Assembly (NCBI RefSeq): GCF_036669915.1
Contig: NC_089313.1
Coordinates: 6,990,128 to 7,054,127 of the forward strand
Origin: Pocillopora verrucosa
Taxonomy: Eukaryota > Cnidaria > Anthozoa > Scleractinia > Pocilloporidae
Length of the DNA stretch: 64,000 bases
Reading direction: 5' to 3'
Shown here: in pieces, positions 34,432 through 46,200 of the stretch
How positions within the stretch are numbered: position 1 is the stretch's first letter
How the letters are laid out: each line of letters opens with the position of its first letter
The notes under the pieces: model-generated
What the model saw: only the letters and a program-made list of their open reading frames with translations
Told to the model about the DNA's origin: nothing
The model's database searches: none
Translations under genes and position numbers: made by a program

Positions 34432-34954
34432 TTTGGCGCTTGCACGAGATCACAAATTTTATCGGAGCGACACAAAGTTAAATCGTCGACCGTTTAAAAT
34501 AATGCTGAATATTTATGCTCGAAAGGCATTTCACTTTAGAAACAGTTGAATGCCCACAGCTTCCTATACGTCAATCACTTCTGATGTACGAATGATAATG
34601 AGGGCACGGCGATCTGATTTTGTTTTTTTTTTTAGAGCGCTAATTACCACTTAACGACGATCTGATTCGACAATGTTTATTTTTTAAACAGATAAGGATA
34701 TAACTTCGAGCCAACTTCGGGATGCACTTTTTCTTTTTTAAATTACAAACATCAACGCTGTTTATTTATGTTACCACTCTGCCTCTCTTCCTGCCACTCG
34801 AAGTCCTTGGCTGTTCACAACCTTTTTCTAAGTTTAATCTTCTTTAAGTAGAGTTATCTTTAAGATAATATTCAAGGGGCTCGTTTTCATTTAATAAATG
34901 TTTACAAAAATGACTGTCGTTAACCATGCAAGTTATAATAATTTTTCTTTGATC

Positions 34955-35205
34955 CTCTCACTCCCAGGAGTGTTAAGACATCATTTCTCCTTACAATATC
35001 AATTCAATATCAAACAGAGACGTGATGAGAATAAATCAATACATATCAATTATGGGATTATGAGTTGATCCAATACTAAATTCTTAAATTAGGGGATTAT
35101 TGGTTGATCCAATACCAAATTCTCAGACTTAACATCGCAAGAAATGTAGTGGGAGCGATTGAGAGAATTAATAATGAGATATTGGGGGTGAAAGGGTTGA
35201 ATTGT
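34955..35205 (+). repeat. Dispersed intron/intergenic repeat, type A
   Basis: Starts CTCACTCCCAGGAGTG and ends in GTGAAAGGGTTGAA. The internal phrase TTGATCCAATACCAAATTCT is shared with the copy at 45.97 kb. Confidence 0.6.
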
Positions 35206-35339
35206 GTATGGATGCTTTAAAAAGGAAAGTGATAGTTGAATCGCAATTAGTTCGAACCGTCAAGCATTACCGTTTAGGACATAAATTTGAGGCAGTTGGA
35301 CAAAAGACAGATGCCAAGACTACCTTAAACAGCTCAACT

Positions 35340-35450
35340 CCAAATTCGCTCTGACGAAGGGCCAAAGCTCAAAACGACACCTTAGAAACTCTTTACGGTA
35401 GTTGCGAATCCGGTGGCCAATTTTCATTATCAACTCAGTGATACAACCAA
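35340..35450 (+). repeat. GACGAAGGGC-family repeat arm
   Basis: CTCTGACGAAGGGCCAAAGC, then AGAAACTCTTTACGGTAG and GGTGGCCAATTTTCATTATC: a diverged arm of the element at 3.2-3.6 kb. Confidence 0.6.
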
Positions 35451-36149
35451 ATTATTTGTTATACTCCACCACCGACGCAGCAACACAGTTTGTTTAGAAT
35501 CTACCCTTTATTCATTCAATAAAAGAATTCGCTAATTTAGTAAAATAAAGGGGACTAGTTTATCGTAGTATCAGTGATTTTCACGAAGAAAGAAAAAAAG
35601 AAAAGGAAAACCGGTAACACGACCAGAATCAACTTCCTGTACGTATTATGATTTCCTGCTGAGCTAAACGGAGAACGACTGTGCGCGTGCCCACTCGTAC
35701 CCTCGCATGCTCTATCGCACGTTCCTTACATCGCGCACCGCGTAACTTCTTGTCAAGTGTCCATACCTGTCTCTTATGGTACTTTGGACCTAAGATTTAG
35801 AGTTGACATGATCATCACCACTGACGTATCGACATATCAGCTGGGACGCTTAGCTTACTGCCTCCCCTGCCCCCTTTACTGTTGGTCTTCAAGATTACAA
35901 GGACACTTTGGAAATTAACTTTATCGGAAAGGCGAAAGGGACGAAAGGACATCATAACCGTTGTTCCGGAAAAGGGACTTGAGTACTTACGTCTGGAAGT
36001 GTAGATTAGACGAACTGTTTAGTTGCCGCTAAGAACTAAGGACAGTTAAATTGTCTTACATGACATATACTCTTGTTTCGGTGTCTGTTACTTTTTGGTG
36101 TCACGCGAAGGAGACAGTTTACTTCAGAGAAAACCTTCTTTGATTTAAG

Positions 36150-38726
36150 ATGCCTTTTTTCGATCTGAAAACAAATGTTAAGGATGTTCCAGCAGAGTTT
36201 CATAAGGAGACCACAGACCTCATCGCAAATCTTCTTGGAAAACCAAATTCTGTAAGTGTCCAAACATTTGGATTAATTTTGGTGCGTGGCAATCGCAAAC
36301 CGAATCAAGTCATTTCAGATATTTCCAAGCCCCTAGAGCTAAATTAAACTATTTTAGCGGTACCTTCTATTGATTGAATGGTGATCGATTCTAGAAGATG
36401 TACAAAATTTAGATCAGGTATTATCGTCAGCTATAAGATATCTGATGAATGGAGGTTTAAACGGAATGAACGAGGAAATAATATTTGCAATTTTAATTTG
36501 AAGGTTAACGATCAAAACGAAAACTTACTAGCATTTTATGGAAATTGTTTCGAGTGCAGAGGAGCTGAAACGAATTTAAGACATAAAATTACTGAAAAAG
36601 TCTAACATCTCTGTAGTCTGTAAAGCATCGTAGAGGTAAAACAACACCATTCTGATTGGCTGAAAACGAGTCCATTCTCATGTAACACGAGTGTAAAGTG
36701 GGAACAGGAGTACATATTACAAGAAGCATACGCATGCTTTCAAAATCTTGTCTGTCTGACTTACTGCTTTGTTATTTTATGTGCATTATTATTAATAAGT
36801 AGTGATGTGATTTCTGTTGCAATTTGGTATAATATGCACAAGTCAATTTTTCTAAGACAATAAATTACACTTGCCGTACAAGCTCATGTAATTTTGTAGT
36901 CTTTGAAAAACTTACTCTTGCTTAATTTAACAAATTGCATTCTTAATCATGTTATGACCCAACTAATTTATGATGAATGGTGGCAAGCAGACATTACAGG
37001 AGGGGGTTGGGGGGGTGGGGGGTAGTGCAGATCCTTGGACTTTCCCCCAGGATCATCCACTGCAAAGGGGAAAGGAAATAAAGTTCACTCCTTTTTTCGC
37101 TCTCCTTACTGGGAGGATATTTGGCCACACATAGGTGATGTATAAGATGGGCATAGACTTGTGTCTGAACATCACCATGACTTTTTGTGGTTACAGGGTT
37201 ACTAGTAGCCATAATGCTATCATCTTGTAAGTAAGAGACTTTTAGTGATTTTTCGGCAGCTGGAAGTGAAATTGTTGAGTTTCACTTTTAGCATCTCTTC
37301 TGCAATTTGATTGTTAAAAGTTCATTTTTGAAATGGATGATCCATCATGGATAATCCCTATGCAAATGTGGAATTTTGGGAAAGAATAAGTAAATTCTTT
37401 GTGAAATGTGGCATCTACAATCCTCTGCAAGAATCTAAGAATGCATGGTGGCTACTTTAAAAACTAACAAATAAAACTCTGAGATGAGGTTGGCTGAATT
37501 TAGCAAAAATGTTCGAGACTGTGAGCATTTGACCTGATTCAATGTAATGGTGTTATAAAATGGTCCATTAATGAGGACATGGGCAAATTCTCCCCGAGAT
37601 GACCTGCTGCTGAATAATAAAACTGGCATGTATATGTCTATCCAATGTGTTCTTAATTAACTTTTGCCCAGAAAAATCAGAAATACATTCACCTGGTTAC
37701 CTGTGCAGTCTCATACTCTTTGCACCAGTCAGTCACCAGTATGTAACTTATAATTTACTAATTTGCACTTGACATTTACTATACAGGTGGTTGGAGTGAA
37801 TGTTGATGCTGGTGCAAGATATACATTTGGGGGGACTGAAGATCCAGCTGGAGTTGTTAATATCTATTCTGCAGGAAGTCTAGCAGTTGATAAAAACAAT
37901 TCCTCTGCTAAAGTAATTTCTGAGCACCTTCAGAAACATTTCAACATCCCAAGTGGCAGGTAGGTTGTAACAGTACAGAAAAAGCAGAAGGGCAGAAATT
38001 TGTCATCATATACATCTATACCATCATGATGTAACATTACTTAGCTTTCAAAAGATGTAGCATATGCAAAACCATTTTTTTTCTTTTTTTTTGGGACATA
38101 AGGAGATGCAAATGGAACTTAAACAATTGCTGTCAAGTTTTCCTTCCAGACCTCGCAAATTTTCGAACTTCAACATTGTTGTTTTGCACAGGATGGTTAA
38201 GAAATTATCACTTGAGGGATATCCCTGGGTATCCCCCAGTATTAAATGGGAATATTCAGTCATGTGATCCATTTAGACCAATCACACACAAGCAAAATTT
38301 ATGGATCAAATGTATTGTTAGCATAGGGACATGCCTCATTTCTAGCACTTTGGCACAAGTGTCTCTTCACCCAGTGGAAAGTACAAAGTATTGAGTAACA
38401 CAAGCTGGCAGGAGTTCTGTAAGGAGTCTTGTAGTGATGTTTAATGCAAGACTCAGGAAAACCTCTCCCTGACTGGTAAAATCAATCCCTTGGGCAGAAA
38501 AATGTGCACCCTGTAGCACTAATAATTAGGTCTGCTCAGTGGCCAATGCATTATGGCCACAACATTCTTCAACCCTTCATGATACTTTGTGTAATGATGT
38601 TTTGTGATCTCTGACGGAAGTCCATCAATTTTGAACAATATTTTTTTTCTTTGCAGGCTTCTCATCTTTTTCCATGATATGCCAAGAACCCACGTAGGTT
38701 TTAATGGAAAAACCTTGGCAAGCTAA
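36150..38726 (+). CDS. MIF: Macrophage migration inhibitory factor (MIF/D-DT)
   Basis: MIF family proteins are trimeric tautomerases, secreted without a signal peptide and acting as immune cytokines in animals. Three exons, 36150-36251, 37787-37959 and 38657-38726, join in phase with GT-AG introns to give 114 residues (the family norm is about 115). The first residues are MPFFDLKTNV. The catalytic Pro directly follows Met, and GKP near residue 31 holds the conserved Lys. The C-terminal FFHDMPRTHVGFNGKTLA matches plant- and invertebrate-type MIF. The CxxC redox motif of vertebrate MIF (CALC) is absent, so only the tautomerase-type site is expected. The three-exon structure is the classic MIF gene layout. 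A polyA signal AATAAA lies at 39096-39101. Confidence 0.92.
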
Positions 38727-39127
38727 AATCATCCGTCTCTCATAAACTGATGAAAGAAATAATAGGTCTTGTACTTGTAATTTTAGTAAACATCAAAGTA
38801 GACTACAAGCAGTCTCTCCTTTTTAGGTGAAGTCTGTTGTGTGACTAAAAACAAATCAGTTAAAAGAGATTGATGTTAGAGAACCATGCAAAACTCTGGA
38901 AGTCTGGTGCATGAAAAGTAGTGACTACACACTGAGCCTGAGATTTCCACCAACTTTTTCATGTGCCTCACTCCCTACGTTCTGCATAACATGCTACACG
39001 ACATTTTTTCAGTGAGTTTTTTTTAAATTGCACAACAGACTTTGCTGGAAAGCAAGGACTACTTGTACCTGAACATCAAAGGAGGAAACAGACAAAATAA
39101 AAGACAACAAAAACATTTCACTTGTGT

Positions 39128-39133
39128 TTTATT
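39128..39133 (-). terminator. Candidate polyA signal of aldolase (AATAAA)
   Basis: TTTATT on the plus strand, 253 bases past the aldolase stop. The MIF signal on the other strand is at 39096-39101, so the two convergent transcripts probably end within tens of bases of each other or overlap. Confidence 0.5.
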
Positions 39134-39385
39134 GGTGATATCATATCCTCTTTTTCACCTTGACCTCGGTTCACTTAGAAGGAGAGAAGCAAGCTATATG
39201 CAATTCACTACCACTATTGAATCACAAAATGAATATAATCACTGAAAGAAAATTACTTTTTATGTTCAGTAGTTCTGTGTTCGGTTTGCCTGTCTTACAC
39301 ACTACAGCAAGAATTTTAGAGTTTGCTACACTAATTCTGAGCCACCCTATGTACTGAACAGAAAAAAACAAACAGTGAAGTTCAG

Positions 39386-42300
39386 TTAATACTGATGGTT
39401 TGCCACAAATAAGCTTTCTCCCCCAGCAATGCTAGCACTTCCAGTATACTCTCCTTTGGAAGCCATTCCATTAGCTGCAGCGCGCTTCAGAAACTCTGTT
39501 TGCCCAGCTTTCACCTGATCTGTTTTTCCACCCCAAGCTTTCAAAGCACTGGCCTGAAGAGCACGGCCAAATGAAAATGTTAGACGCCATGGCTTCTTAC
39601 CTGAGTAATGGAGAAGGAAAAAATTATCTTTACCCTGACACCTTTTAACTCCCAAAGATTGTGAAGAAGAAGATGAAATGATTAACTGTTGTCTCTGCAT
39701 CTCCATATGTCTTTTCTTAATTACAGAATTTACCGATTGAATTACCCATAGGCATGTCTAACTTGCCACTTTACAAGCTTTGACAAAGAGTTAGCTCTCT
39801 CCACATTGGACTACAGAGTTTTAATTTTAGATTAGGGAATAATTATAACATTACTTTTGAGATACATGGAAATAAATACATGCAAATAAATAAATAAATA
39901 ATAAATTGAACTATCCATCAGAAACAATGACTAAGCAGACACACATCTGTTTGAATTTAGGCATGGATTAGTGCTGAAATCTAGGCAGTCTTCACACTTG
40001 TTTGATCTGAAAATGTCATGTGTATGTGACATTTGCTGTGTGGAGAGCATGTGAAAAGCATGTGAAAATGTTACCCTTTCAACACAATGTTTTCACATGC
40101 CTAAGTGCAACAACATAGGACTCATGCTATACTTTAGAGCCTCAAAGATAATTTATGACACATGAAGCCAAATTGTAAACAAAGGCCTCTATGGAAGCAC
40201 TTGAAGCATTATTCCAACATTTTGTTGGAGAGGGGAGGGATGGGTTACAGAGTGTCAACTATGCTAAAAAATCATGTTAAAAAATAACACAATTAAAATG
40301 AAGGAAATCATCACATTGGCTGTTTATTAGCATGATGGATTAGTGGTAATCAGGAATAGTACCACTAGGAATAAAAACTTGCTTTCAGCCACAGTGGGAC
40401 TGCAATGCTAGACTTCCTGATTCCTTGTTTGCATTAATAACCCTTCAACTCCCAAGATCTGATTGTTAATTCTCCCCTCTAGCTGCTACACATTTCCTTG
40501 TAAATTAGTTATGAGGAATTGTTGCTAGATTTTGATAGCAGCTTCAACCTGATAAGTTTGAATATTCTCATTACCTGTTTGCTGAATAATCTATGGATAT
40601 TATAGGGAGAAGTTTCATGTTAATCACTTCTGGGAGTTAAAGGGTTAACACCATCAAGACCTGGTGCCTCCTGAAACAGAAAATAACCCAACACAGAAAA
40701 ACTTGTGTCTCCATTTACCTGGATACTGATTGATAGCATTCAGGTTGACGGATGCTTCCTCTTCAGATTGTCCTCCAGACAAGAAGACAATACCTGGAAC
40801 TGCAGCAGGCACAGTGCGGGACAAGGCTGTAACAGTAGCTTCAGCATTCTGTTGTGGAGTGTATTTTGTTGGACAAGACTGGCCTAGAAAAAAGAAAAAA
40901 AAAAGCTCATGAAAAGGAACATCACAGTAACAGCATGTGATACAAATATTACAATATTACTACAGCTGGGATAAATCAGTTGACAAAACTAATAGTCCTT
41001 AGAAATTTGTCGAAAGTTAGGGCTAAGTTGCTTCTCTGTTCTACACCAATCTTGTTTCTTCTTGCTTTGTTGTTGCCTCATTTATATTTGTCTACCTCAT
41101 TAACTTGTACTCTGCTGACTCCTTCAATTTGAAGGTAGAGTGTGGAGTGAATTGAAGGCAAAGGATACTGCTAAATTCAATAATTCATGTGAAAGCTAGA
41201 ACTCATTAAAATTCAAACTACTATAACAATTGGTTCCATGTTACAGTAACTCAGCACAACACCATGGCAGGAATATTTAAAATCAAGGTAATTGTCTACA
41301 ATCCTAAAGATAACATTCGGAAATTTTAGTTACAGGACTGTTATATTGATTAATGCCCCTAATATTTTAAATGTAGAGACCTTTTGCTTAAGATCAAACC
41401 ATGAATAAGACTGGCTGCACTTAATTGGCCTCTTTTAGTTTAACATGACAAGAAATAATCGTAAATATCATTAACGGCAACAGTGATTTATTCTTTATCA
41501 TAAACTGCATCTGACCCCGGTAATCCTCGAATGTCAAACAAAATAAACGCTACCCTGAGGGAAACTTGTTCTAACAACCAACAATACTGATTGAAAAGCT
41601 AGAAATATGTCTTTGACAAACATCTATAAGGTAGTAGCCAAAATTCTGGCAATAAAATTATGGATCTTAGTTTGCAAACGTGGCTAAGCTTACACAGACC
41701 ACAAGCTTTTTGAATTACATATGGCCACGTCAAGATTGTCGTGAATTATGGATTTTTCTTTCCCGCAAATTACATAAAATACACCAAGATTTCAACCGTG
41801 ACTTCACAACTTAGTTAAAATTCACTAAACTACATTTACAATAAACAAAAATCATATTTATATTATTTGACTTGCACTGCAAACAAACGTACAGGGGGTA
41901 TAAAGAGGAAAAATGTTTGTACGTCAGCAAACTAGTCAAAAGGGAGGTTTTCAGGTTTTTGCATAGTCAGAAAAGAAACAAAACAATTGACGTCTTTGTG
42001 GTTAGTATAAAAGCCAATACTGGATCTAAACATCTCTTTTGAGACATAGAAAAATCAGTAACAAATTCGCAATAAACTGTACAAAATGGAAGCTAATATC
42101 TTAGGTTCGCTTACCAGCTGTGACCATGTTGGGTTTCAAAAGCGTTCCTTCCAGATAAATATGATGGTCAACAAGAGCTTTGTAAGTAGCAGAGAGAACA
42201 GCTTCCGTGACTTGCTGGCATCGTTCTAAAGAATGATCACCATCGCACAATACTTCAGGCTCAACGATTGGAACGAGCCCATTAGCCTGGCAAATGCTTG

Positions 42301-42814
42301 CGTAGCGAGCGAGGACATTTGCATTCTCTTTCATGGCAAGCTCGGACGGCTGATTCGGACCAATCTTCAGCACACAACGCCACTTGGCAAAGTCACAGCC
42401 ATCTTTTTTGTACTGGGCACATCTCTCGGACAAACCATCAAGTCCCTGAGTGGTGCTCTCACCAACAGTTCCAGCCAAGGGCACAACACCTTTGTCGACT
42501 TTGATCCCTGGAATAATGCCGTGGTCCCTCAAAATCTTAACAAAAGCCGTTCCATCGTCTGCCTTCTGATAAACAGTTTCGTGGAAAAGAATGACACCAC
42601 TGATACTGTTACTAAAGCCTGCGCCTGAATTGAACAGAAGCTGTCGGTAAAGGCGACGGTTCTCTTCGACATTTTCAACGCCGATGTTTGCCAGTCGTTT
42701 GCCCATAGTGCCCGTGCTTTCATCTGCAGCTAGAATACCTTTGCCTGGAGTCACAATAGCCTCGGCGATTTTCTTCAGTTCTGCCTTCAACTCTGGGGTA
42801 AGAGGGGCATCCAT
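39386..42814 (-). CDS. ALDO: Fructose-bisphosphate aldolase, class I
   Basis: Cytosolic glycolytic enzyme that cleaves fructose 1,6-bisphosphate to dihydroxyacetone phosphate and glyceraldehyde 3-phosphate. Exons 42814-42115, 40883-40719 and 39600-39386 join in phase 1 at both introns and give 359 residues, against about 363 in vertebrates. Family landmarks are present: [62 protein letters not shown] (the Schiff-base Lys), [38 protein letters not shown] and the C-terminal Tyr of NHQY. The start is the ATG of MDAPLTPEL, in a good Kozak context (AACATGG). The in-frame open extension upstream has only GTG and is rejected. Shares a divergent promoter region with RMND1. Confidence 0.95.
40436..40650 (-). 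repeat. TTAACCCTT-ended dispersed repeat in aldolase intron 2
   Basis: Begins TAACCCTTCAACTCCCAAGA and ends GGGAGTTAAAGGGTTAA, so its ends are mutually inverted. It belongs to the type-A family. Confidence 0.65.
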
Positions 42815-43277
42815 GTTGAAAAAGTTCAGGTGAATCGACTGTGTTGAACCTCGCTCAGTCACTCGTCCGATGCAGAGGGCAAGGATTATACGTTCTAAAA
42901 GTCTTACGCTCCGTAAACGTGGTATGATTGGTCAGTTTTCAAGAGGCTACAAATAAACCAATCATAAGCCCGTTTATAATGAGCACTGGTTCGTGACAAC
43001 TCACCCGTATTTTTGTTGAGACGTTGTGTAAACGTGTCGTGATGAAAGTTTCCATTGTAAATAGTACGTTTTCACTGGGCATTATAAATTCATTTCCCTT
43101 CACAGCTTTTTCAAACTAACACCCACTTTTTAATTATTTTAAATTTAAATTCCATTTATGGCATTAAAGGGGGTGTGAATGGGGGAGGGACCATGTGCTA
43201 CAATGAATGGAGGGGAAACTTGGCCCGAGTTTTAATCAAGGAGGCACTGAGATCAGCGGTTAATCGCAAAAATCAAG
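42815..43277. promoter_or_regulatory. Divergent promoter region, aldolase/RMND1
   Basis: Only 463 bases separate the two start codons, which point away from each other. An ATTGG at 42927-42931 and a CCAAT at 42958-42962 are CCAAT boxes of opposite orientation. No TATA box is convincing. Shared regulation is inferred from layout only. Confidence 0.55.
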
Positions 43278-46200
43278 ATGGCGAACAAACTTCTTCGGAA
43301 GTGTGTCATTCTAGCTGGCTTTTGTGTGAAAAATCCTCCGCAGAAATCATCAAATTTTTTTAGTAATCGTAACTTGAAGGTACGGATATAATTTTTCTCT
43401 ACTCTCGAAGGGACTTTTCCTCGTGGCATTTCAAGGAAGGTTGTAAGCACTGGTTGGTTTGTTATCAAGGGGAAGCAGCGAGTTCCTGGTTGATAGAGAT
43501 CGTGGGAAAGGGTTATTGACCCCCCTCCCACCCTGCCATCTGGCTTACCGTACCTTAGACTTACACCTCCCGCCTATCATTGTGAAAAAATGAGCTGCAC
43601 ATGAATGATTCTATTTATCAAAGAGGTCTATTCTTTTGAATTTTAAGAGAAACTTAATTACTGATTCTTTATAATTCTTCATTTCTAGGTTTTTAAAACC
43701 TCTCTTTATCATACAAGCAGTATTCATTGTAAGGGAGCAGAAATGCAGAAGGAAACACCAGAGACAGACAAAATTAGACCAAGGACTAAGTCACCATCGC
43801 ACAAGATGCGTGCACGGCAGAAAGAGACAGATCAACATGTGAGCCACTATTTATTTATTTATTTATTTATTTACCATATTACAAGCATTCCCTCTCTTCT
43901 AGTACTGAGAAGATGCAGGAGACAGGGTCTATGGCTTTTTGTCCTTATCCAAGAAGACTAGAATGTCTTACCACTTGCAGATATCATAGCAAAGGCAGCA
44001 CATTCTCCTCAGTTATTTTAAGGCCCTAAGTGTGGGTCTGGTCTGTGTCATGAACCCCAACCTCCCACACAGTAGTCCAGTGCTCATCCACATAAGCTAA
44101 CCAGGCGGCATTATCTTGGATGATGCGATAAATTGACGCTAGCATGTTTCATATGATCAGTTGGTTTAGCAAAGTATAATAGTGGTAAACTGGTTTCCAA
44201 CCTGACCCTGAAACTTCTTGCAGGATTTTGTTCCAGCAGTACTTTTGTATTGTGTACCACCCCGCTCCATCTTGCTGATATGTCAAGTGAGCCTGGAACA
44301 GGCTCACTTGACATATCAATACTTACAGCTACATTTTTTTCCTGTTGATTCATGATAACATTGTTGATAACATCAACCCTTTCACTATCAAGATCTCATT
44401 GGTAATTTTCCTTACCGTCTGCAATGCAATCGTTACAATGTTAGCTCAGAGAATGTGGTATTGGATCTACCAATCATCCTCAAATCAATATTCTCATTAC
44501 TTGTCCACTTGAGACTGTATTGGCATTGTAAAGAGAAATTCTGCCTTGATTATAAACACTGTGGTGACATCAGCTTGGAAATATTTTTGAATAATTTAAT
44601 TTCAACATAGACTAGAAAGGATTTAACATTTCAACAGATCTTTCCCTCTACAAAAATTGAATTCATACAAATGGACTAGGCTTGTGTTTCCTTTCCTTGT
44701 AGGGCTGGATGATTTGTCAAGCCTATGTTACTGGTGAGAGATACAACATTCATGGAATCAATAGTTACCTGGGGAACATGGCAAAATATCAGGCAACATT
44801 TATACCAGAAGGTACATAACAAAATAAAAATATACCTCTTATTAACCAAGATCAAAGACCATACTGTAAGTTATAGACCATGTTTTTTTGCTGTTTGGAT
44901 TTATTTTATTTTAAAGTAAGGTTCCGTAACTTATATTTCTTACTAAGAAAATGAGGTTAGGAAGATACTTATTGTTTCAATTTAAAAAAACCTTTGAATT
45001 TTGTGAGGTGTACAGAGAAATACAGTCCACTCAATTGACCAATCATAGTGCTTGTGCCAACAGAGAGATATACTAAATAAAAGTAGGTTATGAGTGCTAT
45101 ACTGGTTTTTACAATTTTGTAATCATTATTTGATATTTTTTTGCCATCATCTATTTTTTCAGATGAGCCAAATGTACTTCGAGTTTGTATTAAAGACAAA
45201 AATGGTGAAAATAGTGGAGAAGTGTTCTTCTTTGGGTGAATTTTATTGCTCTTATATTTATTTAATATTAAGTAATGGTGATATATAGGACTGAGTGGAG
45301 TTCAATTCATTCTGTAATCATAGGAGTGATAACAAAATTAGACGACCATGTAATAGGAGTCTGTTTGTTTATCACAAGTCTAATTACAGACTGAATTGGA
45401 CAATGCAAAGTCTTATCACCAATGAATCATAAGAATTACAATTTCTTCTTTTTGAAGAAAGCTTCTAATTTAGAAGTCTGAACACTGTTTCCATGGTGAT
45501 TGAAATCAAGGTTGTGATTGGTTGATTTAAACTGTAACTTTGAATGTGATTGGCTTATTGAACTGTTCAATAACATGTCCAAGAACAACTTGGCAAGTGA
45601 ATTAGTGGAAAATAGGAGTTTTTCAACCAATCATGATTGAGAAAATTGTAATTTTTATGATTAGTGTAACTATCAGAAAACTTATTGTCGAAGCATGGTT
45701 AATCAAGCCTTTGAGTATCAGCTATTAATAATTTTGAAATGAATGTTAGGTAGCATATTTATTAATTTTAACTTGATATTTGCTTTGACAACACAGAAAA
45801 TCAGAAGGCAACTTTTTTTCCCCTTGCCATCAAATAATGGTTGTTAGAAGTTTACTCTTTGATCCCTTTAACTCTCATGAGTGACCAAGAAAGAATTTCT
45901 CCTTACTATATCTATACAATATCATGCAGACATGTAATGAGAATAAAGAAAAATATCAATTTAGGAATTACTAATTGATCCGATACCAAATTCTCCAAAC
46001 TAACTTAATGGGAATCATTTGGCAGACAATAAGGAGAATTACTAATGAGATCTTGAGAGTTAAAGGCTTAAGAGTGACCAGCATCTCATTTCTCCTTACA
46101 ATGTCACTGCTGAATCATGCATTAAGATCGTGAGAATAAAGGCAACCTTTGATTGTTGAATGAATTCTCTTTGTTACCACCAAGAAGATGTATAGAGAAG

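Larger units (their letters stand above)
34432..36149. other. Intergenic between divergent cupin and MIF genes
   Basis: Contains a type-A dispersed repeat (about 34955-35205, with an internal duplicated ATTGGTTGATCCAATAC-like phrase) and a GACGAAGGGC-family arm (about 35340-35450). No exon recognised. Confidence 0.45.

Noticed and set aside
42815-42862. Sixteen-residue N-terminal extension of aldolase
   Set aside because: It begins at GTG, which is not a normal eukaryotic start, and ATG at 42814 gives the standard aldolase length.
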